In this document: piece by piece, positions 13,201-26,705 of the stretch
How the letters are laid out: each line of letters begins with the position of its first letter
Position numbering within the stretch: the first letter of the stretch is position 1
DNA from: Phylloscopus collybita
Taxonomy: Eukaryota; Chordata; Aves; Passeriformes; Phylloscopidae
DNA: 64,000 nt
Direction of reading: 5' to 3'
Assembly: GCA_027886175.1 (NCBI GenBank)
Contig: JAJNNQ010000024.1
Location: 6,494,001 to 6,558,000, forward strand
Position numbers and translations under genes: made by a program
The notes under the pieces: generated by a model
Seen by the model: the letters and a program-made list of their open reading frames with translations, nothing else
Told to the model about the DNA's origin: nothing
The model's database searches: none

Positions 13201-16200
13201 AGGTAATTGTAGACAGATTTTCAGCCAAACCTCATTGCTGGCTTGGGTTTTTTTCCCTCCACTCAGGGAGTTCAAATTCACAGAGGCTGTGCTGTGCCTA
13301 CTACACGATAATACATGCAGTACGCTACAAATATGCTGCTAAAACTTCAGCAATATTAACATATATAATTAGGAAACCCTCATATTACCATGCTGTAGAA
13401 TCAGCAAACAACATGTAATCCAAGGATTTTGGTTTTTGTCGGGTCCTTTTCGCCCGCTAGGTGTTGCAATTAATTACACCAGTGCTTTTTGTTTTGCAAG
13501 TATTATTATAGTTAATGATGATTAGTGTAGATAATTTTGTTAGGTTGCTGTTTTCTAGCTTAGGGGTATCACTTTCATTCTAAAGTGTTGATTGTTTCTT
13601 ATCTAACTTTGAAAATGAGATTAGATGTTTCTTGTATTGTCAGACCATGTAGATTTATATGGTAATTTAAAATCTGATAAGCTATGAGTGGCATAGGATT
13701 GTGTAATAAAGCAATCACAGCAGTTGACACTTCAGAGGGAATTAAATTGAGTCTTGCTTTAAAAGAGAGAGACAAAAACAAAATATGTACCACTGCATGC
13801 TGGGGACCAAAGCGCTGGGGGAAACATTTAGGGCGAGAGAATCATTACTTAACTTACAAGCAATGCCCTCATTTTCTCTGCATGACTGGACAGGTGCATC
13901 CATTATGTGTTATTTCAGGAGGAAGAATAAAGGAAATAAATGGCCAGATACCAGGAGCTGCCTAGAATGAGCCTGACTCGCTGAAGAGTTCTGTGATGGG
14001 ACTTGGATTACAGGCTTCTCCTAATGCAGCTCTCCTTATGTGCTTTTGCACAGACATGGATGGGAGAATAATAAGGCAGGAGTGACCCCAATCCTGTGAA
14101 TGCAGTTTCTTCTAGAGGAAATTTAAATTCTCCTCGCAGGTGGGGCAAAGAAGAAGTAACCCTTTTGCCTTCAGATTTAAAGGCAACTTCTAAACCAACT
14201 GGAAATTGAATTATGCATAAGAGCTCTGCGCAGAAATACCCACTTCAGTATCCATGAAAGAGAAACAAGAAGTGAAACACATGCTTTTAGGAAAAGATGA
14301 TGTCCCTGGGGACTGTTAGGGAGGCACATGATTTTGCAGGATGGAAGGCTGCCTGCTGATTTTCTTCTTACAAGAAGTCACCCTAGTGTACATTCTTAGG
14401 CTTGTGACTCAGGGTGACTGTGCTGCAGCTGATGGGTGGTAGGACAGAAGAGACTGAAAGTAGAGTCCAGAATGTGCTGGGAGAAATGTCTGCTTGAATA
14501 TGGCTCTTGCACATGGCAAACGTGATCTTGGAGCCTCTGATGGGTAGAGCTGCTCTAAACAGGCCAGGACAGTGCAGTGACACCAGGCCATCTCCCTGTC
14601 CCAGAGAAGGACACAAATCCTTCTCCTCCCTAACTCAGAGCATCAGAGGGAGCTGGCACCAATAAGGAGCCCCCTCGTGTTTCCCTGAGGCACAGCCAAA
14701 AGTTGTCATGAGGAGGGCAGGCTGGTGACTGGAAAAGGCACAGTCACGCTGCAGAATCCACGTTAGGGGGAACCTAAAAGCTGGCATTAAGATGGTGGAG
14801 GAAGGGATGGGCTGTGCCTTATAGAAATGATCTCATTTTTAGCAAGAAAGAAAAAGAAATGCAGATACTTACGTCAAGTCACCGTGTATTTAAGAGCAGC
14901 TGAGTCTCAGCCTGAAGAGCAGAGCAGTGATCTACTTGTTTTAGTTATGCAATCCATATTTTATGACCAAATTGTGATCAAACACTATTATCACTATTGT
15001 TCTTGCAGATTTTACATCTGAATACTAGATGCTGCTGTATCATCAGACAGCTGAGCCACCACACAAGACACATCCCTTTCCTGGCTGCACAGCTAGAGTG
15101 GCTATCTGAAACAAGGAGGATACAAGCCCTGGATCAAAGATGATGGGGATGATCCTTTATTCTGGAGAATTATTATTCTCCAGTTAACAAGCCAAGAATG
15201 GGGACCAAAAGACAAAATTCACCTTTGCTTTTAGAAAAATTTTATGGCATTTCCCACTCTCCTTTTCACTCTTAGTCTTATGCACATCTTGAATAATTTG
15301 GAAATGACCTGGAAAATGTAACTGAAGGATGCTCCAAGTGTTCTCTATTTGCTTTAACTCAAACAAAAATTAATATAGTATCATAAATGTGTCAAGAGAT
15401 AAATTAAGAAAAAAAAAGTCTTTTCTCTGCCTGAAAGAGCTTAAATGCTGCTGTCCTCAGTTAACAGTTTTGAGGCATGAAAGCTTCTCCTTAACAGCAA
15501 GTGCTAACAGAGTGTTTTATCAGAGCAAGCACTACCACTAACAGCTCAGACACGCCAGTGAGAGACTGGTTAGCAAAAGTATTTTTTTTTTTTACTTCTG
15601 CACTCTACATCCTCTTGGGCTAGGCTGCTGGCACAACTCTCTTTCTGCTCCCCTAACTAATATTATTATTCTGCTTTCTTCCTCTGGCCACCTCTTGCTC
15701 TGCTCCCCCATGATCCATCTGCTGCTCACTGCAGCGAAACCAGCCTCCCACCCTCCCTCCCAAATCCACACTGGCTACAAGGAGCCCCTTCCCAGAATAC
15801 AGAATAAAGAGTGGGCAAAGTAAAAACAATATCCTCCCTCGTGGCCCCAACTAAGTCGCGAGCATCCAAAAAATAAAAGACTTCTAGCAGAAACCCCAGG
15901 GTAAAGAAGTAAATGCTAGCCAGAAAGAGATAAGCCTGGACTCTTAAATCACTTAATGCCTTCCCTGAAGTCACAGATCTACTGTGGACCAGAGAAGTCA
16001 AATCTAGTCTGCTCCAAGGGATGAAGGGGCACTACAGGCAGGACTCAACTTCCTATCCTGCCCTTTCATCTTCGGCAATCCTTGTTTCTCATCTGACACA
16101 TCTGTGCTATAGACTGCAGTGACTTTAATACCAGAGATTCATGGAGGATTTTTCATTGTCAAACCCACAGCAATGAGCAATCCTAACCCATTTCTGGAAA

Positions 16201-19160
16201 ATCTTTTTCCATCCCCCTCCACGCCCGTCAAACCAGCTTAACAGTCCTGGTTAAACAAAGCTGCATAAACTCAATATAAATCAGCTGGTTTGCCCTAAAT
16301 CAGGCTTTTGTAACTCTTTAACATCATTGCGCCTTCATAGTGCTCTAACTCAGCCAAGCAGCAAGTAGTATCTGTTCGTAAAAAAGCTTTATTTGTGAGG
16401 TGCTCCTGGAACATCTCTGCATAACCAAGAGCAAAAACACTTGCCTCCCTTCTTTTGGCAAACAAACAGCCAGGCAAGATCCTTAGCCTAACCAAGGGCT
16501 TTGTACTAACACCACATGCTCAAGAATATTCATAATCATGCAAATATCCTTGGCCCATTGACTAAGTCTCTGCAAGTGAACAATTAGTTTCTCCTCTATA
16601 AATTTTAATAAGCACAGGGCAGACCATCTACACTGTAGCTGTTAGCTTTCTCCTCATCTCATTATAACAGAGGAGGAATCCATTTGGCATTTGTCAGCTT
16701 TCTCTCTACGTCTTCAGGAGAAAATTGTTCTCGGTATTCAGCAGCTTCCTTTTTTAATACATTGTCATGAGCAAAAGCATGCATTCATTGCTGCTCAGAT
16801 TTCTCCACAGGACTCAAGAAGAGAAAGTTTTGTTTGTCAGTTGTCATACTTCAGGATATTTTTCATAAGCAAATCACTCACCATTCATCAGCTTTATGTG
16901 GTTCTACTAAAAAAAGGAAGTGCTTGCTCCACTTTTCAACACACAGATGCAACCTCATTATAGGTCCGAGGATGAGAAACTCTAGATGCATAAACTCATA
17001 ACCAATTAGCATTATGGGGAGATCTTCTGTACTTTAAAACAAATTTTGTGCCAGTAGCTAGGGAAAACTTCCCTGTGGTTATTAATTAGAGTGGGTAATT
17101 AAGACTATTAATCTTACCGACTCTTTTCCTTCTAATTCACAGCAATTTACTTCGGAATAAATAACTCTGATTTTTGGACAGTTCTTCCAGCCTTGAACAA
17201 GCCATTCTTTTTCAGAAGGATGGTTAAGTGTGGAAAGTGCATTCTCTACAGCCACTACAAACCACATGTAGCAGAGGGGAACAAAGCCTAGTTTGAGAAT
17301 TTGCATCAAAGACAGCTGAAGTAATTTAAACTGCACTTGCCACAGGATAGCAGAACCTCCTCACTGCCCTCACATTCACACTTTTCTAACCCCCGGTTAG
17401 AAAAAAAACGACAGGTGACAGGGCAAAAAAGGGAATTCCCCAGTTTTGTTGGGGTAGGGAACAATCTGACACATAATTAATTACATTACACTAATCCTCC
17501 AACAGCTGCAACAGGCGTGGGGTTCCTGGTGTTATGACAGTGACTGCCACAGAGCCCTGCTGCCAGTTTTCCAAGAGGCTCACCACTGGCTTGGTTTATG
17601 TACCTAAAGGAACATTGCAGCAGCCAAAGGCCAAGCTCCTTTTGTCATCTTTGTTCAGCAAAATACCCGATTTGTGATTCCCACCCCTCACACAATCCTT
17701 GCTCCTCTGTAATGCTTAGCACCTCTCAGAAGCACCGAAAGCAGTGTCTGTCACAGCCAGCTGTTTCCTTCCTACACCTTCCCAAGGGAGCCCTGAATGG
17801 GGATGTTGGGAGCTGGCTGCACATGCAATAGGCCAGGTGTGGAGAGTGTTTGACAGCAGACACTCACTCAGTGCTTTACTCAGTAATGTAGAGAAACAAA
17901 AATCCTACAATAACACAGACTCCTGAATAGAACTTTATGCACAGGCAGTGGGGTGGCACAAAGAGACACACAGCTGTGGCTATGTCATTCCCTAAAAAAG
18001 GACCAGGAAATAGATTTGGGCACTGGACCCTGATCATCCAGACTCTTTCCTATCTGGTTTGGGTATTTCAGCTACACACATCCATCACTCTGCCTGAGTA
18101 CATCCAGGGATGGAGCTGACTCCAGAGGTGATAAAGATAGCATTCCACAACACTTGGATTCTTTTCTCTACACAGTTAGTTATTACTGAGAAGGTTTGTG
18201 CAAAGAAAACCAATTGTCCAGACTGCTACAGGTGGATGTGATAGGAGATGTTTCAGGTTGAGAAAGCCACACCAACTATTTTGTAGCAAAGCAGTCTTGG
18301 GGACCCAGAGGAACCCCAGGTCTAAGTACAGAGTTGGCTGATCTGCTCATGCAGTCTGGACATGAACTGGGGGATACCACACAGCCCTGGGGCGAGGGAC
18401 CAGTCCCTCTTAGGAATCACCTAAAGCATTAGTCTCCTCTCAGAGCTGTAGCTGTAGCTGCACACTCACACACCACCAGGGTGGGTGATAATGGTTCACT
18501 GCAGATGTGCTCAGTGCTTTACTGACACCATTTCTAAGGCTTTACATTCTGAAAAGCATTTAAAGTTTTGAAACACAATCCAAATAGGCCCAAGGCAGGC
18601 TAATTTTCCTTTCAAGGAGTTATGAATTCATACTTAGGCTCCTTCTTAACAGATCATTTTTGACCCAATGGCCCATGATGGCTCCTTCAAAGCAAGCTAC
18701 AGTCTATCAGTCAACTTCTGTTTAGTTCACAGATCATCAGTGCAATGGAATTTAACAGCTGCTCAGGAGCCATTATAGTCTTTCATGTCAATCTGATTTT
18801 CAAGGGTGTAAAACAAATGTCAAAAATCTTCAAGAATAATTTTAATTGATATTTACTGACCATACACAAGTAGTAAGCCTTTCTGCCCCTAGCTTTTTCT
18901 CCAAAGGGTAAAGCCAAAATACCTTATGACCAAGGAATTAAAGCTGCCAGAACAAATTGGTCAACACAGTAAACATCAGATATATTCTTAAGCTGTAGCA
19001 GCTTAACAGCACATTTACTCAATAAATCCCTGCTCTTCCTTTCATTCCTTCAAAAAAAAAAAAAGTTTAAAAGGGAATATTTTTTATCAAGACTTCCCGT
19101 CTGACCTTTTGTGCACTTAAAACGCAATCCTCAAAACATCATGAATATATGAAGCCTCAA
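10241..19160. other. Intergenic, no gene seen
   Basis: Mostly unique sequence with moderate GC islands (for example 12660-12960, including GCGGCC and CCGCGGCTACG). Open frames up to about 120 codons lack recognisable domains, splice context or conservation cues. No mobile element ends were recognised. Confidence 0.55.
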
Positions 19161-19257
19161 GAACAAACAAACAAAAAAAAATAGAAAAAAACCCCCACCC
19201 CAAAAAACCCCAAACAAACAACAAAAAAACCCAACCCCCCAAAAAAACCTCAAAAAG
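19161..19257. repeat. A/C-rich low-complexity tract
   Basis: About 95 bp of A-runs and C-runs (AAACAAACAAAAAAAAAT, ACCCCCACCCC, AAAAACCCCAAAC) with few other bases. Confidence 0.85.
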
Positions 19258-19398
19258 TTGTGTTATACAGAGGAACAATTCTTGTAGGGCAGAAAAAGCC
19301 AGTTTGAGGTCAGATATCTCTTTCAAAGCATGGAATATGAACATGTAAATAAAATAATTGCTCTGAAAGAGAAAGCCCTGATGATCCAATTGAACATT

Positions 19399-19473
19399 AA
19401 AAAAAACCCCAACAAAATAACAAAACAAAACAAACAAAAAACCAAAACAAAAATTAAAACCCCCAAAACACTA
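19399..19473. repeat. A/C-rich low-complexity tract
   Basis: Second A/C tract about 140 bp after the previous one (AACAAAACAAAACAAACAAA type). The intervening sequence is ordinary. Confidence 0.8.
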
Positions 19474-19929
19474 AACTCAAAGTTTAGGCATGAAATTCAA
19501 CCTTGAGAAATCACCTAAATCACCTAGTCTCCATTTTCTTTACTAAGAAAAAGAAGTGGGGGGACAGAGAGGGAGAGAGGCATTAGGCCAGTGGCTAAAA
19601 CATTTAAAGGGTTCCACACCTTTTCCAAAAAACCCCCCAAAAAACAAAAACACCCCAAAAATATCCCCCAAAACTTGGAGTCAAGGGGAAGAAGGTCCAA
19701 ATAACCAGTCTTCTGTAAGTTCAGGGATGAACTCACACGTGTGAGCAAGGGGAAGCCCATCTGTGCTCCTGAGCAGAGGGAGAGGAAGATGATGAATAAT
19801 TTGTCTCTTTCAATATTTCTCAGAAGAGTTCTATACATCCTATAATACACCTCAAAGAGCAAACAGCTGCTGACTACAAGCCTCAGTTCTTCCACTTCCA
19901 GGAAACATTATTGCACTGAGTGACAAGGC

Positions 19930-19946
19930 TTTTTTTTTTTTTTTTT
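19930..19946. repeat. T17 run
   Basis: Homopolymer of 17 T followed by CCCC. Confidence 0.85.
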
Positions 19947-22900
19947 CCCCACCCTGTCCCAAAGGAGGCGTGTGAAGACACATTAGAAAAGGAGAGCAGT
20001 TACTAAAGCAGCATTCAGGTAAAAGGTAAGCATCCATTTTCATTCCCTCAGGCAGAGGATGATAGTACATTCTAAATTACTAGATAATAGGAAGTGATAC
20101 CCTCCACCTCCTCCACACCTCTTCCAGTAGATGCCTATTAAAGAGCAGCCTTAGTCCAGAGCTGTAAACCAAAGGTTTTAGGAAATGGGACTTAATGGTT
20201 TGTATTCAAACCATCACTTTTGCTCCGTGTGTCATAGGAGGGCTGATCACATCCCCTGAGGTTTCCTTTTGCTGGTAAAAGGCAGCTGGATGTCCAGCAT
20301 GACAATTTTAAGTGCCTGTGAAATGCACACCTGGCTCTATGCAACTTGAAAGAAGGGCAACCCTGCCTGTGCACCCATCACAGAGTTCTAGGTTGTAAAC
20401 TCAAAACTGAGGAGAGAATATGCTTAATTCTCAGGTACATCAATTATTTTTTTTGGTTTAGCCCTCATTTTCTTTGTGAGTAAATAGGAATATTAGAAAT
20501 TAGAGTCGTTGCTGGGACACAACATCTCTTGCAGAGAAAATGAAGACTACTTAGGTACCAAGGCAAAGTTTTTGGGGGTGGGGAGCTGCAAACTTAGTCA
20601 GCATTCTCCAAGAGGAGAAATTAGTCTCAGAAGAATAATATTAATTTGAATCCAAAGAAGAGAAACTAAAGGGGAACATTTACAGATTAAAAAGGCAACA
20701 TACAGGAAGGCATTATGTGCATACTTACACAAATTAGTAACTGATACATTGAAATAATCATTTCTTAAAGTCAGTGCTTTTGCTGGTCTCAAGGTCAGAG
20801 TAGATTTTTCCCCTCATATTCAGAGGGGAAACTTGGATGACACATTTAAAGCCATTTAGGACTAGGAGAGAACATCAACCCACTTAAAAGCATGTCACTC
20901 AAAAGCAACAAAATATTAACTACTGAAAAGTTTCTGTGTGTTTCTATAAAAAAAGTTTTCAAAGTGTCTGTTCAATTACTACACATGCATGCCACAAAAC
21001 TGTTGATCTAGATTAACTGTCCTGTTCCCTTTGAAAAGGTCAGAGAAAAGAGGAAGTTCTACACACAATTTTTCTCCTCTGCTGTGTTGTTACACTCAGT
21101 CTAGGAGGCAAGAGAATGCTCCTGCTTAAAACCTTTTGACTGCTCTTCAAGCTTATTCCTGCATAAAACTTCACCCATGTCTAAAACAACTCTGCTCAAA
21201 AGCAGAGATCTTCTGAAATGCAGAGATGAATGAAGCAGATTGATCTCTCCAGTACCAAATCACAAGGAGAATTAAATAAGAAATAAACAACAGCTGAAGA
21301 CTGAGCAAAAACTCAGCTTTTGCACGCCTGTGCACAGGTGGGTTGCAGCACTGGGTTGCTATTAAATCAGAGTCATCAGTGAGACACATTCACAGAAATC
21401 ACTGCAAGAAAGCTGCAAGGTGTTTTTTGCTTTCAACTCTACGAAATGTGGGTCTTCAAAAGTAGCTGAGCTCCTCCTTTTTGGCTTGATAGCATTTTGA
21501 GAGAGGAACTTTTTGTATCCCTACAGAATTAACAGGATCCTCTCATTGTCCCGTGTTTCCATCCTATTTTCCCCTAAAGGAGCAACTGCCTGGGCAGAAT
21601 TGAGGGCTTTTGTGCCAGCCATTTGTTCCACGCTGGCCTCTACACTTGTCAGGCAGGAAGCAGCCTTGCTGAAGTTATTTGTATTCCTAAGAGGTTTCCT
21701 ACTGCCTGGGCTCACTCTGCAGTCCTCTAAGCCTGACCAGGAGCAGCTGAACAAGTGGCAATAGTTCTGGATGTTCTGTGCCATGAAGACATAATATGCC
21801 TGTCTCATGAGCACAGAGCACCAGCACACATTTAACTGGTGAAGCCAAAGTTGTGCTGCTCTTTTTCATTACACCAGTGTGCCAGAAAGAGCCCAGCAGG
21901 TTTGCAGGGACAGCTCTGGTGCACAGTCAGAAATCCTCAACATGATTTTGAATTCTAAGCTCCCACAGGTCACACGTGAATGCTGTTCCCTCTTAACTGG
22001 CTCTTGGCTTTCTGAGGTGCCTCCCAGCTGAAAACATTTCATTAGGGTTTTATAGCATGAAGCCATACCCAAATGCACAAAACTTGAGCTGGAGGGGACA
22101 AAGCATCAGAGAAAATAAGTTTCTCTCTGAACAGATGGGGAGAGGGGCCAGGCACTGCATACTACAAAGGTGCAATGAGACAAAGTGTCAGCGCAGCTGC
22201 CTGGGACCCACTGCAGCTTCTGAAGCTGCCTCTCCAGAACCCCACCCTTCTCTCACTCTTCAGGGCTCCCTGTCCAACTTGGCCAGGTTAAAAATACTTC
22301 TAGCTCATCCTGTTTCTGTTTTCTGCATCCTTGTGGGTAACAAGTGCAACTGAGGACAGGTCTTTTTAAATAAAGAAGCAAGCAAAGGACTGCTCAGTGT
22401 TCTGATACAAAAATATAATGCAGATGTAGTTTTCTCTCTCTCTCATTACTCAGTTTAGGGGTCAACCCAGAGAGAATTTAAATTTAATCAGAAAAAAACA
22501 AGCAAATACAGTTATTTGATGAAATAGATGAGTAAGCACACAGCGCTTTTATGCAATTCTGTGTTTAACTACTTTGAAAATACAAATCTAAAATAATTGC
22601 CAAAACATCTTTACTTTTTCCTTAGTCATTCCCTTCTTAAACAGGGAAAATAATGAAAAAAAAAATTATTTAAACTCCAAATACATTCAGGGCAATAGCT
22701 GATTGTGTAACCCATTAAAGGGAACTCTGAGGCAAAGAGCAGGATTTACCAAGTGCTAACCATTAAAAACATATTGAAAAGTTTCCCTGCAACACTTTTC
22801 TAAAGAATTTTCAAATATGCCATTAAGCTCATTATTTCTTAAACGCTACAGATATTAGCATCACCATAATACCACCATTCATGCATCTTCCCTTTTTCTG

Positions 22901-25532
22901 TCTATTCCTCTTCTAAACTTGCTGTCCTCTTCAAAGCAAAGTTCTTTTACTTAAAAAAAAACCCCACCCTTCTCCCTTGTCAGCAAAGCTCTCTCATTTT
23001 CTACCTTCAAACCCCTCCATGTAACCTACATTTCACTGAGATTGACAGTAGTGCTCTAAATGCTGTCAGTATCACACCCTATCTCACAACTTTACTCTTA
23101 TCCTGTGTATCATATTCTTCTAAAATCAGATTCTAAATTGCTTGGGGCTCAAAGTTGCCTTTCTACTTCTCTTTATCTTAAATCATTCCAAAGGGCCAAG
23201 CTCTTCCCACCCTGACTGGTTAATTTGCAGGAGCTTTGTGGCAGCCAGAAGCAGAGCCAACACCACTGTACCCATGAACTAGGAGCCAGCTGAGCACACG
23301 TTATTGCAGTTCCATGTTTTCCACACCAATGGACTGAATCACTGACAAAAAAAACAGGCTACGTGGCATTTTGAGTGTGCACAAGGCCAGCTGGTGCTGC
23401 TCATTTTCAGGAATGTCTCGACAGAGCTGTGAATCTATTTTAATTCATTTCAATTTTCATAAAATTGAAAATTTTAAAAAAAAAAATCAGGCGATTTTAA
23501 TGATGATTTTTCACATTATTATGTCCTTAAAATTATACAATGAGCTGAAAAGTACAAATGATAATCACGAAATCCCAACAGCAAAGCCTCTAAGTGAGCC
23601 AAGTGAACTGAGATCACAGAAAACAAGATGCTCTCTGATAAATTGAGAGTGCACACTAATATTACAGCAGCAGAGTATAGCAAGGACTACACATCCAATA
23701 GCCTAATCATAACATGGATGTCATCAGAAAAAAAAAAATCCACCTTCATGTTAAATGTGATAGAGTGTTAAGCTTTTAAATAAAGGAGAAATATATTTTT
23801 TTTCCTCATGATAATTATATGGATTTAATGGAAACTCTCCCTGTCAAAATATTAAACCCAACTCACCCCAGGAGTCCTGACCATCTAAAACATACATCCT
23901 TCTCTACTTCTTTTGAAGTAGCAGTATATACCAGTGAGCTTTCTAATTGACTTTTTTTAAAATATAGAAAGCCTTCATAAACATAAAATGAGCCAATTTA
24001 AAACATTGATGGTCTTTGTACTGAAGTGCTGATGAGATAAAAAGCACATCTGAATTACAGAAAGCACTGGCTTTTATAGAAAAGCTACCTCTAAGAAATT
24101 ATTAAAACAATTTTTGCTTAGTGATCTTCTAAGCCAGGGAGAGAAAAGCCATTTTACACAGGCTTATTTTCTCCATCAGCCAAGGTATCACAAGGGCCTT
24201 GCTCTGCTTTTGTAGCTGGGGCACAGGAGCAAGAGCAGCTTTTGAACACTGCAGTCTTGTCATCATTACAACGTGAGGCACTCAGGCTCCTTGCAGGTGG
24301 CAACAGCCATGTGCCTCCCAAGGATCCTCCCGGGGGAATGGGAGAGGTGCATGGGTGGAGCACCTTTCCTTTTGTCCTGTTCTTAACCCTGTGCCTCCCA
24401 CAGGGAAGGGAGACCAAAGCCTTCTCCTCAGTGCTGCTGGGGGTTGGTGTCTAACCAGCCAGAGAGGGGAGGACTGCGTGACACTGAGGTGGCAGGGGTC
24501 AAATGGGTACCGAGACCTGGTTTTCATAAATTGGAACTGACAGGAAGGAACCCATTGTTTGGCATCAAAGGAAAACTGCACGCCTAAGTACAAATTAAAA
24601 AATGCAGGCCGTCCTTTCTTTCAGTTGAAAGACACAGCAGAGGTGATAAAAGATAGAAATATAATTGGGGCATGCTGTTGGGGAGGGAGAGCAGCTGGAA
24701 TGCCGAGCATAGCAGTGAGCGCGGATGCCTCAGAGCAACTGGGCACTACAGTGTCCCAGCAGCCCATTGCTGGACAAGCTGAGCATGCACAGGCCAGTTC
24801 CTGTGTTCAACTCAGGCTCACAGGAGCTTTAAAGCCCTGACCCTCAAGAACTGCAAGCTCTGAATCCCAAATTTATCTACAGCCACACTTGTAACACAGA
24901 TTATCTGCGCTGTTGTTGGCTGAGGAAGCACCAGAAACCTCCAGTGTGAGAGTACTGGGAAGTCTTGGAAGTTTATCCAAACCCACAAACCTGTTCCCCT
25001 TTTCCTCCAGAACCCAGCAGCTGTAAAGGATGCCTTGTGAAGTACCCAAAGCACGGATCAGTGCCTGAAGCTCTGATATGGCCTTGTGAATATCTTGCTT
25101 TTCTGTACTCATCTGCTCTTTTTAATCACGTACCCCAAGCAGAGCTTCACTTCTACAGCATGGAGCTCCTTGCTGTACTGGGGAGTCATGAAGCTGCAAA
25201 GACACTTTAAATAGCAATACTGTAGCACAGCACAGAGGCAAGGAAAAAAAAAAGCTAATGGAGACACTCCCCCCTGAAATGAAAATTTACTGATCCGAAA
25301 AGAGAAAGTAACTCAGGAAAGTTACTCCTTAACATTCTCTTTGATCTGTGTATGAACTCCTCATTTAATATGCTTAAGCTTGAAAAAGGTGGACAAGGAA
25401 GAGGAGAAATTTTTATGAGAAAAAGGTTCCGCAGCAAACCAACTTCGTTTGAGACTTCTGAAAAGGTATTAACTTACATATTATAAATATATATTCTAGG
25501 CCTTTCCCACAGTTCAATATAAAGCAAAGTAA

Positions 25533-25552
25533 AACACACACACACACACACA
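25533..25552. repeat. (AC)n dinucleotide microsatellite
   Basis: About ten AC copies followed by a short C-run and A/C-rich sequence. Confidence 0.9.
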
Positions 25553-26684
25553 AACCCCCAAAAAACCAAAAAACCCCTTAAATCATCACATTGAACAGGA
25601 GATGTGTCTCACTAATGGCGAAAACCTTTTGAATAAGATAAAAAATTTAGACCTTACCACTGAAAAATTTACACTCAACCTTTGCTATGTATTTATGACT
25701 TTTGAAACAAACAGGGAATGGATGTGAGATACAGAACACTAATAACGTGGACTCCTTGAGAGATACTGAAAAGTGCTGCATAATGCATTTGCACAGTGCT
25801 GTCCAGAGGATTTTCAACACCACATTGAGACAGCAGCTCCACAAACAGCCTGCAGGTCAGAGGACTTGGATGTCTGTCTAGGAAGGCACTGGGGTGACCC
25901 TGTTTTCTTGCCTGCACCCAAACATGTGCCACACAGCTTTGGGATTGATAAAGGGATTTAAAAATGATAAATCCCTCCAGCTCTCCAATCTCTCACATGC
26001 CCTGGCAACGCCACATTTCTCACTGTGTCCCCACTGGCCCTGGGCACAGGTCAGCATCACAAGGGAGGTTGGCTTTCTGCCCTAGAGACTGAGAAGTCAC
26101 CACAGAGTGTTTGTGCTTTCTCCTGGCCAGTTTCCTTCCCTTTGGCTGACTCCTCAGGTGGGAGGAATGAGGTGTGCTGAGGAATGGGCCACCCACAGTG
26201 GGGCAGGCCACTGACACTGTCCCAAAATTGTGAACCAGCTACCTGCAGTGCATTGCAGAGGCATTAACTGAGTGCACCTGGGGCGCTCAGCTCCCTTTTA
26301 CTGCACATCTTTGCAGAGGAAATGACCAACCAACCTGATCTTGTCAACTGTTTTGCCAACTATCCCTTCTATGGCCTAATGCCAGCACAAATGCTGCTAT
26401 GAAATTTAGAGAGGTATAATTTGATCCTCAAAGCCCCTTGATCCCTTTCCCTCCTTCAGCCTTGCAGACAAAGGGTGCATCATGAGGTTCACTGTATGCA
26501 GTTTTGTCAGAGGAGGCAGTAAAAGCTGGTCCCGTGGTCACATTAAATGTCCCTGGGTACCTCTTGTTAGAAGAGAATAAGGACTTTTTTGTGCTTTTTT
26601 CAGCCAGCTCTCCTCCCAGGGTGATGTACTAAGTACCTGCCAGCTGTTTTGCTTTTGGCAGAGGGAGCTGAATGCCCTTTTTTC

Positions 26685-26705
26685 TTTTTTTTTTTTTTTT
26701 TTTTT
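26685..26705. repeat. T21 run
   Basis: Homopolymer of 21 T preceded by CCCTTTTTTC and followed by AATGC. Confidence 0.85.

Noticed and set aside
16538..16545. ATGCAAAT octamer (also 32872-32879 and 35274-35281 in reverse) as POU enhancer sites
   Set aside because: About two such octamers are expected by chance in 64 kb on both strands, so the sites alone carry no weight.
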